A stretch of 64,000 nt of DNA from Gluconobacter sphaericus NBRC 12467 (GCF_006539125.1 NZ_BJMK01000009.1:1-64000); one strand, 5' to 3'. Counted from the first letter of the stretch, positions 44,336 to 53,741 are shown. Notes: generated by a model from the letters alone, not told the origin. Numbers and translations are program-made.

Positions 44336-45335
44336 AGAAAACAATTTCTTCTGCTGTCTGTAATGCGCTATTCAGAGAGGATGTCTGGATTGCCCGTATG
44401 TTTGGCTGTGTATTCGCGGGAAGTTGGGGCCAGAGAAAATCGTCCCGAACAGTTTCGATCATTTTCTTAATTTGGGTGACAAGCCCGGCGTTAACCGGGC
44501 GGCTCTGGGACGCTGCGAGTGCAATGGTACGGTAGAGTGCTGGTTTAGTGATCAGTCGGCAGCGAAAATAGCCGGAGAGAATTTCGCGTTTCAGGGATGC
44601 TGCCGGTAGCAGGGTCGCTGCCATCCCGGAAGAGACCACCTGAAGCATAGAAGAATAAGAATCACATTCGCATTGTACGGTCAGATCAAGCGCGTTCCGG
44701 TTGGCCCATGAGGCGACGATCTGCCGCAGGCCATGTCGCTTTCCTGGTAAAACTAGCGGGATCCCGGCAAGCTCAGCCGCCTCAATCGTCGCCCCGATGT
44801 CTGCTGCTTCCGAGGCGGTAGGACAGGCTTCGATGAGATAGAGTGGCTGCGAGAGCACGGCTTCCAGATTGGGATGAGCAATTCCTGGTGCATCATAAAG
44901 CAGTGCGACATTCAGTGAACCGGCATTTAGGTTGTTCAGAAGATCGCCGTTGCAGCCATCGAGAAAACGGAGTTCGGCATCCGCATGGGCGTTGCGCAGG
45001 GCACGGGCAAGCGGTGGTAGTAGAATGGCGCTGACGCTCGCAGGCATCCCGATGGAGGCAGAGTCCAGATAGTCTGGTGAGAGGTGGCGGATCTGGTTCT
45101 GTGCGTCTTGGATCTGGCGAATGATCGTGGCACCAAGCTGTTTGAGGCGCTCACCTGCCTGTGTCATGACGACGCCGCGACCATTTCGATAGAGAAGTGG
45201 AACCCGCAGCTCGGTCTCAAGCTCACGAATATGCCGGCTGAGCACGGGTTGAGGGCGTCCTAGCTGGACCGACGCGCGAGAAAATGATCCACATTCCGCT
45301 ACAGAAATGAAATATTCCAGATCCCTGACATTCAT
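44334..45335 (-). CDS. LysR-family transcriptional regulator
   Basis: A 333-residue regulator with MNVRDLEYFISVAECGSFSR and LGRPQPVLSRHIRELETELR (helix-turn-helix) followed by a substrate-binding-like effector domain (GMPASVSAILLPPLARALR). Within the LysR family it resembles nitrogen-assimilation/CbbR-type regulators of the NAC group. It lies at the edge of module B and next to an IS graveyard; it could regulate module B, although an IclR gene is the better-placed candidate. Confidence 0.9.
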   Translation of the reverse strand: MNVRDLEYFISVAECGSFSRASVQLGRPQPVLSRHIRELETELRVPLLYRNGRGVVMTQAGERLKQLGATIIRQIQDAQNQIRHLSPDYLDSASIGMPASVSAILLPPLARALRNAHADAELRFLDGCNGDLLNNLNAGSLNVALLYDAPGIAHPNLEAVLSQPLYLIEACPTASEAADIGATIEAAELAGIPLVLPGKRHGLRQIVASWANRNALDLTVQCECDSYSSMLQVVSSGMAATLLPAASLKREILSGYFRCRLITKPALYRTIALAASQSRPVNAGLVTQIKKMIETVRDDFLWPQLPANTQPNIRAIQTSSLNSALQTAEEIVF

Positions 45336-45584
45336 CGCTCAACCTTTCTCGTACGGCCTGACGCCGGATGATGACTTGGAAATGCTGAACCGACCGCAAT
45401 CGGAAGCGGTGAACCCGAGGCCACGCTCCGCATTGAGGCAAATATATGATCTCAATGTCAAACTATATTCTGTTTTCCGCAATGGAAAAAAATATATTCC
45501 AATTATAGCAATAAAACTTCCTAATTAGGGTTCGTTGACGAAGATTGATAGTAAGATTCCTGATTGATTTAACGCTGTCTTTTA
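45336..45584. other. AT-rich promoter region of the LysR gene, no gene seen
   Basis: No open frame of interest. From about 45445 the sequence is AT-rich, with TATA-TTCCAAT-TATA at about 45490, which fits the T-N11-A shape of LysR boxes but is of low complexity. GGGTTCGTTGACGAA near 45530 probably begins the IS5-family remnant that follows. Confidence 0.35.
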
Positions 45585-46018
45585 GAGGCATTGTTGAGCG
45601 AGCGTCTTGGGTTCTCGGGCGAAGAGTGAGCCATTATCGGGGTGCTGCTTTCGGCTGAGACGGGTCGGCCGTCCTGCGTAAGACAATCGCCTGTTTTTCG
45701 AATTGATGATGTGGATTGCCCGAACCGGATCGCAGATGGCGCCCTCTGCCTGATGATTATGGGAAATGGAACAGTGTGTTCCGGCGCTACCGGCGCTTGG
45801 TAATGACGGACGTGTTTGATGCGATGTTTGAAACCCTGGCTGAAATCGAAGCCGTCATCTCGAGCAAAAGAAATCGTCGTCCCCCTGTCCTTCATGACAG
45901 GGCTGAATCTCGCTAGCGTAAATTCGTCGAGCGTCTCTTCAATAAATTCCGGAATTGCCGACGTATCGCCACCTGATATGACAAAACCAAGGAATCATAT
46001 TCTCGCTTCATCATTGAA
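45585..46018 (+). pseudogene. Decayed IS5-family transposase (first copy of the IS graveyard)
   Basis: In broken frames: GERLGFSGEE then stop and AIIGVLLSAETGRP (about 45594-45670), ELMMWIARTGSQMAPSA (about 45700), YGKWNSVFRRYRR and MTDVFDAMFETLAEIEA (about 45760-45857), then after a gap RKFVERLFNKFRNCRRIAT and YDKTKESYSRFIIET (about 45920-46018). These are the N-terminal and C-terminal parts of one transposase with the catalytic middle deleted. Non-functional. Confidence 0.8.
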
Positions 46019-46020
46019 AC

Positions 46021-46440
46021 CTAGACATACGGGCTACCGGCCCTAAGCTCAGACCTCATAGGCAGAAGATGAGGGTTGTAGCGAGGCAGATTGCTGAGAA
46101 GAAGGCGTCGGGCATCCCTGAACCAGTCAGCATCATAACTCCGGGCTGCCAGCATCCACTGTACCATGGGAAGGATGTTCCGCAGAGCAGAAGCTCCAGC
46201 ATAATCGCTGACCTGTCCTGCTGTCATGAAAAAGTTCAGCGGTCGTCCGTTCTGATCGGTGACCGCATGCCGCTTCGTGTTCATGCCGCCTTTTGTCCGT
46301 CCGATCAGGCGGGCTGGATCCCCTTTTTTAGCCGCAGGTTCGAAGCCGTGCGCTGTGCCTTGAGATAGGTCGCATCAATCATAATCGTCTGGTGCTCTGC
46401 CTTTCCGTTAGTCAGACCGTTTATCTTCAGTTTCCTTGCA
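46021..46440 (-). pseudogene. Decayed IS5-family transposase fragment, opposite orientation
   Basis: Minus strand reads IMIDATYLKAQRTASNLRLK, a stop, then GMNTKRHAVTDQNGRPLN-type text, FFMTAGQVSDYAGASA, LPMVQWMLAARSYDADWFRD, after which similarity stops. This is the catalytic core of an IS5-type transposase, the same subgroup as the remnant at 11264-11940 (FFMTAGxVS, LPMVQW). Both ends are missing. Confidence 0.8.
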
Positions 46441-46441
46441 G

Positions 46442-46538
46442 AGCCTGAATCAGATTTCCGAAATCAAATCAATGAGTCCTGAGCCTGACGCAAGAGTGAT
46501 GGAATTACACAGAGACGCCCAAAACCAGTGGTTTTTTT
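46442..46538 (+). repeat. IS-derived segment, copy 1
   Basis: Begins GCCTGAATCA, contains TGAGCCTGA, ATGGAATTACACAGAG and ends AAAACCAGTGGTTTT. A diverged copy in the same orientation occupies 49532-49630 (GCCTGAATCA, TGAGCCTAA, GTGGAATTACGCAGAAG, AAAGCAGTGGTATTT). It probably is the end of an insertion sequence left after decay. Confidence 0.55.
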
Positions 46539-46709
46539 TGAACTCTTCAGATCACTCCGATATCCACGGAGTATCTATCCGCCCTGAACCACAAAATGAC
46601 TATGATGTTAATGGGTTCTCTTTAATGTCTGGCTAATGGTATCTCTTCTTCAAGAGGTTTCTGATAGCCTTTCTCGCATCTGATGCGGCGGTGTTTTGGG
46701 GAGTTTTGC

Positions 46710-47696
46710 ATGCGCTATCTTGTTACCGGTGGGGCAGGCTTCGTCGGTAGCCATGTTGTTCTCGCTCTACTCGATGCAGGTCATGATGTTGCCGTGCTGG
46801 ACAATCTGAGCACGGGATATCGTAAGGCGGTCCCCGCCGGCGTGCCTTTCCATCAAGTGGATCTTCTGGATTATGCCGCTACATCAGCCGTGGTGGCGCA
46901 GGGAGAATGGGATGGCGTCCTGCATTTTGCGGCACTTTCTCTCGTCGGCGACAGCATGCGCGATCCATTTCATTATCTGCGGCAGAACTATCTGACGGCC
47001 CTGAACCTTGTACAGATCTGTGCTGGACATGGCGTCAGGAAGATAGTGTTTTCTTCTACGGCCGCTCTTTTCGGTGGACCGGAGCGGATCGACCCTATCC
47101 CGGAAACAGCGCCTGTGCAGCCCGGTTCTCCGTATGGTGAGAGCAAATTCATGATTGAACGTGTGCTGCACTGGGCAGATGCGATCTATGGCCTCAGAAG
47201 CGCATGTCTGCGATATTTCAACGCGGCTGGCGCGGATCCCCAGGGACGGGCAGGTGAAGATCATCGTCCCGAAACCCACTTGATTCCCCTGACCATTGAT
47301 GCGGCACTCGGTCGCCGTCCCGCACTAAAGCTGTTTGGTACCGACTATCCGACCCGGGATGGTTCCTGTGTTCGCGACTATATCCATGTTACGGATCTTG
47401 CCGACGCCCATATCAGGTCTCTTGCACAGATCGATCATCGTAGCGTTACGTATAATATCGGCAATGGCCAAGGCTACTCAAACCTTGAGATCATCCAGAG
47501 TGTCGAGCGCGTCAGTGGCCGCAGAGTGCCTTGGGAGCCTGCTCCAAGACGTGATGGGGACCCAGCCCTTCTGGTGGCGGATTCCACGACTCTCCGAAAA
47601 GATACGGGATGGGCACCCCGATTCGGGGATATTGACAGTATTGTGGAGACGGCCCTGCGCTGGCGGGAAAGCCATCCTCACGGTTACGGTGGGTGA
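46710..47696 (+). CDS. galE: UDP-glucose 4-epimerase family protein
   Basis: ATG 46710; an earlier in-frame codon at 46683 lacks support. The 328-residue protein has VTGGAGFVGSH (NAD site, 5-15), catalytic SSTAALFG, YGESK (Tyr-x3-Lys) and LRYFNAAGADPQGRAGE, all diagnostic of GalE. It interconverts UDP-glucose and UDP-galactose for polysaccharide synthesis. It stands alone between IS remnants and a lipocalin-like gene, unlike the catabolic genes around it. Confidence 0.92.
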   Translation: MRYLVTGGAGFVGSHVVLALLDAGHDVAVLDNLSTGYRKAVPAGVPFHQVDLLDYAATSAVVAQGEWDGVLHFAALSLVGDSMRDPFHYLRQNYLTALNLVQICAGHGVRKIVFSSTAALFGGPERIDPIPETAPVQPGSPYGESKFMIERVLHWADAIYGLRSACLRYFNAAGADPQGRAGEDHRPETHLIPLTIDAALGRRPALKLFGTDYPTRDGSCVRDYIHVTDLADAHIRSLAQIDHRSVTYNIGNGQGYSNLEIIQSVERVSGRRVPWEPAPRRDGDPALLVADSTTLRKDTGWAPRFGDIDSIVETALRWRESHPHGYGG

Positions 47697-47715
47697 ACAG
47701 CACAACCTAACCGTG

Positions 47716-47743
47716 GCGGTCTCTGAAAGACGGCTCCCTTTTT
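47716..47743 (+). terminator. Intrinsic terminator after galE
   Basis: GCGGTCT / AGACGGC stem (one mismatch) with a 5-nt loop, followed by TCCCTTTTT, 20 bp past the stop codon. Confidence 0.6.
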
Positions 47744-47749
47744 GAGCTC

Positions 47750-48292
47750 TTACGCGCCGTCATCTGCGCGCTGGAAGCGGATCAGGCTGCGCGACAGTCT
47801 TCCCTGAGCCCAGTTCGGCATCTTTCGCCATGGTGTCGTGACGTCTGCGGTTGTGCCGCTGATCACAACGGTTCTGCGCTGCTCCGTGCCCACCCATTCT
47901 GGCGCCCAGGCTGTTTGGACCTGCGTAATCCACTGGTTTCCCTCGACACGATAGCGCCCGATATAGGCCACTAGCGTTTTCATAAGGCCCGGATAATCGG
48001 CTTCCGTTTCAGCCGGGTGGCGATGGCTACCCTCTAGATTGAACGCCACCCATCCATCAGGCGTAAAAATGACCCGTCCCCGTGGTGAAGGGCCCATCGC
48101 ATTGATGAATGTTCCCGTATCTTTTTCTTCCACCTGGTAGGATACGAGTTTCCAGGTGCCGACAAGCTGATCTTTTAGGGTTGGCTTTTCTGGACTTCCG
48201 TCGTCAGACGTCGTGACTGGAAAGACTGAAGCCATGCTGTTTTCCCGACCCTGTGTAGCGTTTCCGGGCGTTCTATAACGCAGGCCGATCAT
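47750..48292 (-). CDS. Lipocalin-like domain protein
   Basis: A 180-residue protein; ATG 48292 or an internal one 19 codons later. LKDQLVGTWKLVSYQVEEKD, GRVIFTPDGWVAFNLEG, YIGRYRVEGNQWITQVQ and WVGTEQRRTVVISG match the lipocalin-like (Pfam Lipocalin_5) domain, a small beta-barrel that binds hydrophobic ligands. No signal peptide. It is divergent from the LysR gene at 48373 and may be its target. Function unknown. Confidence 0.8.
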   Translation of the reverse strand: MIGLRYRTPGNATQGRENSMASVFPVTTSDDGSPEKPTLKDQLVGTWKLVSYQVEEKDTGTFINAMGPSPRGRVIFTPDGWVAFNLEGSHRHPAETEADYPGLMKTLVAYIGRYRVEGNQWITQVQTAWAPEWVGTEQRRTVVISGTTADVTTPWRKMPNWAQGRLSRSLIRFQRADDGA

Positions 48293-48372
48293 CTTTCAGT
48301 AGGCGCATCATTCGAAAGGGAATATTACGTCAGGCGCAATAATGAATCGAATTTCGTTTTAGGGGGGGCAGG

Positions 48373-49284
48373 ATGCGCCATGACGAAACAGGGGACCTGC
48401 GCTTCTTTGCCCATCTTGTCGCCTCCGGCAGTTTGACCGCCTGTGCTCGCAATCTCCAGACATCGCCTGCGACGGTGTCTCGTCGTCTTGCCCGTTTGGA
48501 AAGTCGGCTGGGCAGCCTGTTGGTTGTCCGGAATACGCGGCATTTTGGGCTGAGTGAAAACGGGCGGATCTACCACGAGCGCGCGGTGGAAATTCTGGCG
48601 CTCATTGACGGTCTGGAAGAAGAAATTTCGTCCAACACCAACATTCCCCGGGGAACACTCGGGATCGGCGCTCCGGTAGAACTTGGACGACGCCTGATCG
48701 CACCTTTTCTGGCGACTTTCAGCGCCACATATCCGAATCTTCTGGTCAATCTGGCACTGGCCTCGGAAGGTTTTTATGATACCAGTGACTCTCTCGATGT
48801 CGTTCTGCGTCTGGGCCTTCCTGATTCTCCCGATGCGGTTGTCACCCGGTTGGCCTCGACAGTGCGGGTCCTGTGTGCATCACCTGAGTATCTGGCCCGT
48901 CGCCCTCAACCGGTGACGCCGCAAGACCTAGCTGCCCATGATTGTCTCTGTCTGAGGCGCAACAAGACAATGGCTCTTCTGGACCGTTGGGTTATCGGCA
49001 ACGACCTACAGACCGAGATCATCACGGTCGAACCCCGTCTTTCGAGTACAAATGCCGAGATCATTCATGACTGGGCGCTTTCGGGGGAAGGGATTGCCTA
49101 CAAGTTGCTCTGTGATGTTCATCATGACTTGGAACAGGGAAGGCTCGTGCGGATTTTTCCTGATTTGCAGGGAGAGAAAATCGACCTTCACGCCGTGTTG
49201 CCCAACCGGAAATATACGCAGGCCAGTGTGCGTGCCTTTCTAGATAGTTTCAAACGCCGTCTGCGTGTCGCGGGCTTCTTCTAG
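48373..49284 (+). CDS. LysR-family transcriptional regulator
   Basis: A 303-residue regulator: DLRFFAHLVASGSLTACARN, SPATVSRRLARLESRLGSLL (helix-turn-helix), then an effector domain (LGIGAPVELGRRLIAPFLAT). It resembles the AaeR/DmlR-like group that usually controls a divergent neighbour, here the lipocalin-like gene. AGGGGGGGCAGG precedes the ATG as a ribosome site. Confidence 0.9.
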   Translation: MRHDETGDLRFFAHLVASGSLTACARNLQTSPATVSRRLARLESRLGSLLVVRNTRHFGLSENGRIYHERAVEILALIDGLEEEISSNTNIPRGTLGIGAPVELGRRLIAPFLATFSATYPNLLVNLALASEGFYDTSDSLDVVLRLGLPDSPDAVVTRLASTVRVLCASPEYLARRPQPVTPQDLAAHDCLCLRRNKTMALLDRWVIGNDLQTEIITVEPRLSSTNAEIIHDWALSGEGIAYKLLCDVHHDLEQGRLVRIFPDLQGEKIDLHAVLPNRKYTQASVRAFLDSFKRRLRVAGFF

Positions 49285-49341
49285 TTGTCTAGTCCCGTAT
49301 TTTAGTGGTGTGATATTTTCACGAGAGTGGAAGGAAGCCTT

Positions 49342-49506
49342 ATGGGACAGAGACGTCATGGCAGCGCCACGACCATGTACGGCGTACGAGCCAGCAATAC
49401 AGCGATCGCAGGTCTCGCTCGCGGCGCTGAGCAAGGAGTTCGGGATCAATCCGAAAACCGTTGCAAAGTGGCGGAAGCGACAGAGTGTCGAAGATCAGAA
49501 AACAGG
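49342..49506 (+). pseudogene. IS481-type transposase N-terminal remnant
   Basis: MGQRRHGSATTMYGVRAS from ATG 49342, then after a +1 shift AIQRSQVSLAALSKEFGINP and TVAKWRKRQSVEDQKTG. This is the helix-turn-helix start of an IS481-family transposase; the DDE domain is absent. Frameshifted and truncated. Confidence 0.8.
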
Positions 49507-49531
49507 TCGCTCATCTTCAGTCTTTTCACAG

Positions 49532-49630
49532 TGCCTGAATCACACCCAATCACTCATATTAATTGGGCTTGAGCCTAATCAGAAGCGGAAGAGTGGAATT
49601 ACGCAGAAGTTCTTAAAAGCAGTGGTATTT
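49532..49630 (+). repeat. IS-derived segment, copy 2
   Basis: Diverged copy of 46442-46538, same orientation. Together they bracket galE, the lipocalin-like gene and a LysR gene. No open frame in it; it fills most of the gap between the IS481 remnant and the MFS stop codon. Confidence 0.5.
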
Positions 49631-49656
49631 CGATTATTTTATCTATGTGTTGATGA

Positions 49657-50919
49657 TTATTTTTCATAATATATTATGGAAATTGGATTTTTTACTAGAA
49701 TAATTGAAATAGCTCCTGCTAACACTAGGGATGCTGAGCATGCATACCAGGCGATATCGAAGCGACCAGTATATGATATTATATATCCTGTTATAATTGG
49801 TGCAAAAAGACCAAGAGAATTGCTGCATGTAAGAGTAACCCCTGTCACCGTGCCAATTTTATCTCCTTCCTCAACTAGGTCCGTAAGTAACGCTGTATTC
49901 GCCCCGTTCGCTGCAATAAGGCAGGCTAGCGAGCCGCCAAGGATGAGGAGAATGGGTGTCATGGTATGGAACCGGGGGAGAAAGCCGATCGTTGCGGCTC
50001 CTCCCAGGCAAGCTGCAACGATGAACCTGCGGCGTGGTGGATGGATGCCGTTCCGGAAAGTGAAATGTTCAAGAATACGGCCTATGACGATCGCACCAGC
50101 AGCTGCGGCGAGATAGCAGAGTGCTGTCCGATTACCTGTTCCGGTAATATCAATATGAAGCTCGTGAATGAGGTAAAGTGGCATCCAAGACATGACCAGA
50201 AAATTCAGGTAGTTCTGGGTACACTGGACAATGAGAATACCCAGAAAAGACCGTGATCTGAAAAGATTCCGGATTGATCCGAGGGAGAAGGGCGCGCGGG
50301 CAGGGCGAGACGTCCTGTCGGCTGGAGCGCGATAGACCAACCACCAGATTACGGCCCAGACCAGCCCGATCACTCCGAGTGCCATGAATTCGAAGCGCCA
50401 GCCGAAGAACGCGATCAGATAAGCACCGGCGATCGTGCCTCCGGCCAGTCCAAGCTGCATGCCGGTCAATAGAATCGTCATAACGGAGCCGCGTTCTTTT
50501 GGGAGCGCCCAGCTACGGACAACCGTAGCGCCGACACCAAAGGTCGGTGCTTCTCCGACGCCGAGGAGAATACGCGTCATCAGGAATCTGGTAATGTTGT
50601 GAGCCATTCCCCCCAGCAACATTGCAAAAGACCATATTGATACTGCTAGACTGCCGATCAGCCGCGCGCCTTTGCGGTCGAGGAGCATGGTTGAAGGAAG
50701 ATTCAACAGGAAATACGACCAGAGAAAGCTGGAGGAGACCCAGCCCATCTGTACGGGAGAAAGTGTGAATTCTTTTCCGAGCGTGGGCAGGGCAATGGAA
50801 AGCGCTGCACGGTCACCGTAGCTGATGACGTACATCAGAAAGACCAAAAGAAAAAATATGTATCGAGACGGAATATTCAGTTTCCGGGATATGAACGTTG
50901 TGGCTTGATCGGGTGTCAC
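49657..50919 (-). CDS. MFS transporter (anion:cation symporter family)
   Basis: A 420-residue, about 12-helix protein. YGDRAALSIALPTLGKEF in helix 1, WSYFLLNLPSTMLLDRKGAR (motif A) and LGVGEAPTFGVGATVVRSW place it in the ACS group with glucarate, phthalate and tartrate permeases. It probably imports an organic acid or acidic amino acid derivative. Minus strand, upstream of it lie the EamA and pxp genes; the gap to EamA is 64 bp, so it may be the last gene of that operon. The 3' end is AT-rich compared with the rest. Confidence 0.9.
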   Translation of the reverse strand: MTPDQATTFISRKLNIPSRYIFFLLVFLMYVISYGDRAALSIALPTLGKEFTLSPVQMGWVSSSFLWSYFLLNLPSTMLLDRKGARLIGSLAVSIWSFAMLLGGMAHNITRFLMTRILLGVGEAPTFGVGATVVRSWALPKERGSVMTILLTGMQLGLAGGTIAGAYLIAFFGWRFEFMALGVIGLVWAVIWWLVYRAPADRTSRPARAPFSLGSIRNLFRSRSFLGILIVQCTQNYLNFLVMSWMPLYLIHELHIDITGTGNRTALCYLAAAAGAIVIGRILEHFTFRNGIHPPRRRFIVAACLGGAATIGFLPRFHTMTPILLILGGSLACLIAANGANTALLTDLVEEGDKIGTVTGVTLTCSNSLGLFAPIITGYIISYTGRFDIAWYACSASLVLAGAISIILVKNPISIIYYEK

Positions 50920-50983
50920 GCTGTCATTCTCCGGGAGTTTTTGCAGTTAGGTGTGGTGATGGGTATGGAAAGACGAGGAAAGC

Positions 50984-51901
50984 TCAAGAGCCCTCGGCAG
51001 CTTCAACTGTTGCCGCGACTGTCGATCTGGCTTTCGTTGCCCGGTCATGGCGCAGCATCCAGACGCCTGACCCGATGATCAGAACTGCTCCGGCAGCCAT
51101 GGCGGAGCTGGGAATTTCGCCAAAGCCGAGCCAACCGATCAGTGCAGCCCAGAGCAGACCCGTATAGGCGAATGGACCAATGGCAGAGACCTGCGCCGAA
51201 GCAAAAGCCTCAGTCTGAAGAACCTGTGCAATTCCGGCAAAAGCGCCCACGACCACCAGGCACAAACCATCCTGCCATCCCGGTGTGACCCAGATGAAAG
51301 GGAGGGGCGCAGCCGTCATGAGCGTCATGAGAATGGCCTGCCATAACGAAATCGTTGTACTGGCCTCGGTGGCCGAAAGCTGGCGGATCTGCATGGTCGT
51401 CAGCGCACCGACCGCTCCTTGTGCCAGCGCCAGCAGATAGATGATGGTGGACACTGATGTAGCGTTCGTATTTAGAAGCCCTTTTCCAAGAGCAACAATC
51501 ACGACACCTGAAAACCCGATCAGAACTGCAATCCAGCGCTGAAGGGAGGGCCGTTCGCCTAGCAACGGGATTGAGAGAAGCACAAGAAACAGGGGCTGTG
51601 TGTAGGAAAGGACCTGCTGTTCTGCCAGCGGCAACCGTGTCACGGTGATGACGATCATGATCATGCTGATCAGTCCGACAACAGATCGGGTCAGGTGACC
51701 AGAAAAGTGATGCGTTCTGAGGACCATACCTGTTCTGAAGGCGATCAGAAGTACAAAAGGCAGAGAAAAGAGATTGCGGAAAAAGATAATTTCAAGAGCT
51801 GGAAGCCGCGTTCCTGTGAGCTTTTGAAGAGCATTGAGCGCCGCAATAAAAAACGTGGCCGATGCTAGAAGCAGGGCGCCGCGTTTCAGATCATGCTTCA
51901 T
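50984..51901 (-). CDS. EamA/DMT-family transporter
   Basis: A 305-residue protein with ten predicted helices in two EamA repeats (LEIIFFRNLFSLPFVLLIAF; IYLLALAQGAVGALTTMQIR). DMT proteins commonly export amino acids or related metabolites. It lies 62 bp after pxpA on the same strand, so it could relieve accumulation of glutamate or its precursor. Confidence 0.88.
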   Translation of the reverse strand: MKHDLKRGALLLASATFFIAALNALQKLTGTRLPALEIIFFRNLFSLPFVLLIAFRTGMVLRTHHFSGHLTRSVVGLISMIMIVITVTRLPLAEQQVLSYTQPLFLVLLSIPLLGERPSLQRWIAVLIGFSGVVIVALGKGLLNTNATSVSTIIYLLALAQGAVGALTTMQIRQLSATEASTTISLWQAILMTLMTAAPLPFIWVTPGWQDGLCLVVVGAFAGIAQVLQTEAFASAQVSAIGPFAYTGLLWAALIGWLGFGEIPSSAMAAGAVLIIGSGVWMLRHDRATKARSTVAATVEAAEGS

Positions 51902-51963
51902 TTTAACTCATACCTTGATGCACGATACTGACGCAGCAGTGTCTGAAGGACTGGTCAGAGGCA

Positions 51964-52740
51964 TTATGATTGGCAATCGCGAAGTCGGAACGCCGGTGTC
52001 AGGACTGCCCCGGTCGCTTCAATTTCTGAGCGGATGGCTTTTGCCAGTTCCAGTGATCCCGGCGTATCGCTATGCACCAGAATGGACTGTGCCTTGACCT
52101 GAAGCCTTGATCCCACAGAGGTCATAACAGACCCGTCTTCAAGAAACTGCCTGACCCGCGCTCTGATGGCAGTCAGATCGTGGATGACGGCGCCCGGCTG
52201 GTCGCGCGGAACAAGCGTTCCAAGACTTGTATAGGCCCGGTCTGCAAGAAACAGTGTCTGAACACGAAGTCCTGCCGTCTCCGCTGCACGTTCCGTCAGT
52301 TGTCCGGGCATGCAGAACACTGTCAGTTCACGATCCAGCGCGGCGATGGCGCGGGCAAGCCTCAACGCCAGACCAGTATCGGCATTGGCCATGCTTCCGA
52401 AGGCAGCGTGATAGCTGACATGCGTGACTCGATGTCCGTGCAAGGCGGCCACGGCCTGAAGCGCGCCGATCTGGTAAACCATCATGGCCTCCATATCTGC
52501 ATCCGAAATAGACATGGAACGGCGGCCGAACCCGATCAGATCCGGTAATCCTGGATGTGCACCAATTCCGACACCTTTTGCTTTTGCGCGCTGAACCGTG
52601 CGGTTCATGATGGCGTAGTCACCGGCATGAAAGCCACAGGCGATATTGGCAGACGAAATAACGTCCATCAGCCCATCATCGTCAGCGATACGCCAGCGGC
52701 CAAAGCCTTCGCCCATGTCGGAATTTAGGTCGATCTTCAT
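51964..52740 (-). CDS. pxpA: 5-oxoprolinase subunit A (LamB/YcsF family)
   Basis: A 258-residue PxpA protein: KIDLNSDMGEGFGRW at the N-terminus, SSANIACGFHAGDYAIMNRT, GVGIGAHPGLPDLIGFGRRS and the terminal VHSDTPGSLELAKAIR. PxpA with PxpB and PxpC converts 5-oxoproline to glutamate with ATP. Its start overlaps the pxpC stop by 4 bp. Order on the minus strand is pxpB, pxpC, pxpA. Confidence 0.95.
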   Translation of the reverse strand: MKIDLNSDMGEGFGRWRIADDDGLMDVISSANIACGFHAGDYAIMNRTVQRAKAKGVGIGAHPGLPDLIGFGRRSMSISDADMEAMMVYQIGALQAVAALHGHRVTHVSYHAAFGSMANADTGLALRLARAIAALDRELTVFCMPGQLTERAAETAGLRVQTLFLADRAYTSLGTLVPRDQPGAVIHDLTAIRARVRQFLEDGSVMTSVGSRLQVKAQSILVHSDTPGSLELAKAIRSEIEATGAVLTPAFRLRDCQS

Positions 52741-53741
52741 GCTGTGCCTCGGGAGTTTGTACCGTTTCGTGACTGACAGGAGGCGCGGTAATGGGCGACC
52801 ATCAGGCGAAGATCATCAAGGTAACTGTCGATTGGCTGCTGGGCCGCGATGCCTGTCTTATGGCTGCATTCGACAAAGCGGATAGATGTTCCAATCCGCG
52901 CCTGGGACAGACGCCACAGATCGGCCTCGATCACGGTTGCAATGCGAGGGTAACCCCCAGCGGTATTCGCATCGGCGAGCTGGACGATAGGCTCACCTGC
53001 TGGAGGAACCTGTACGATGCCCGGAATAATGCCGTATGATCGCAGCTCGATCCGTTCGAGCAGGGTAAGTGGGGTGCCGCTTAGGCGATATCCTACGCGA
53101 TTGCTCTGGGGCGTGATGCGCCAGCCCTGATCCCAGAAACGCTCCCGGGACTCAGGTGTAAAACGCGCGTAATCCGCTCCGGGCACTGCGCGCAGCAGAA
53201 CGGTTTTCCCGTCGCCAGACTGATTTTCAAGAACGCGCGCTGGTGGAACCGCGCCATAACCCGAGAGCGAAGCGGACGCAGGTTTCGTGGCAAGCTCATC
53301 ACCGGCCTCGAGAAAGCGCCCATCCATTCCGCCGAAACCGCCTCGAAGCTGGGTGCTGCGTGAACCCAGCACCACAGGAACGTCAATGCCGCCTTCCACA
53401 CAGATATATGCCCGAGCACCCGTTTTGGGGATACCCACCCGTAGCACCTGTCCTGGAGCCGCGGTTTCCACGGACCACGTAAGAACAGGCCTGTCGTCCA
53501 GTGTCAGAGTCGCTTCAATTCCCGTGATGGCGAAGCTGGTTGGGGTGTCGAACCGGATTACGAAAGGATAGGTTTGAAGCTCGATACAGGCCGCTTCCGG
53601 CGCGTTTCCCAGAAGAATATTGCCAATTTCCAGGGCAAGCGAGTCCATGACGCCTGAGCTTCCAACCCCAAGATTACGATAGCCCGGACGTCCCTGATCT
53701 TGAATGGTGTTGAGCGGCGCGGTTTCGAGGATAGTGATCAC
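52737..53741 (-). CDS. pxpC: 5-oxoprolinase subunit C (KipA / biotin-dependent carboxyltransferase domain)
   Basis: A 334-residue protein: LETAPLNTIQDQGRPGYRNL, GVGSSGVMDSLALEIGNILL, ARAYICVEGGIDVPVVLGSR, RVGYRLSGTPL and VQVPPAGEPIVQLADANT. The fold is that of the C-terminal half of the carboxyltransferase domain in urea carboxylase, a fact relevant to the biotin genes encoded divergently. It overlaps pxpB and pxpA by 4 bp each. Confidence 0.95.
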   Translation of the reverse strand: MITILETAPLNTIQDQGRPGYRNLGVGSSGVMDSLALEIGNILLGNAPEAACIELQTYPFVIRFDTPTSFAITGIEATLTLDDRPVLTWSVETAAPGQVLRVGIPKTGARAYICVEGGIDVPVVLGSRSTQLRGGFGGMDGRFLEAGDELATKPASASLSGYGAVPPARVLENQSGDGKTVLLRAVPGADYARFTPESRERFWDQGWRITPQSNRVGYRLSGTPLTLLERIELRSYGIIPGIVQVPPAGEPIVQLADANTAGGYPRIATVIEADLWRLSQARIGTSIRFVECSHKTGIAAQQPIDSYLDDLRLMVAHYRASCQSRNGTNSRGTA

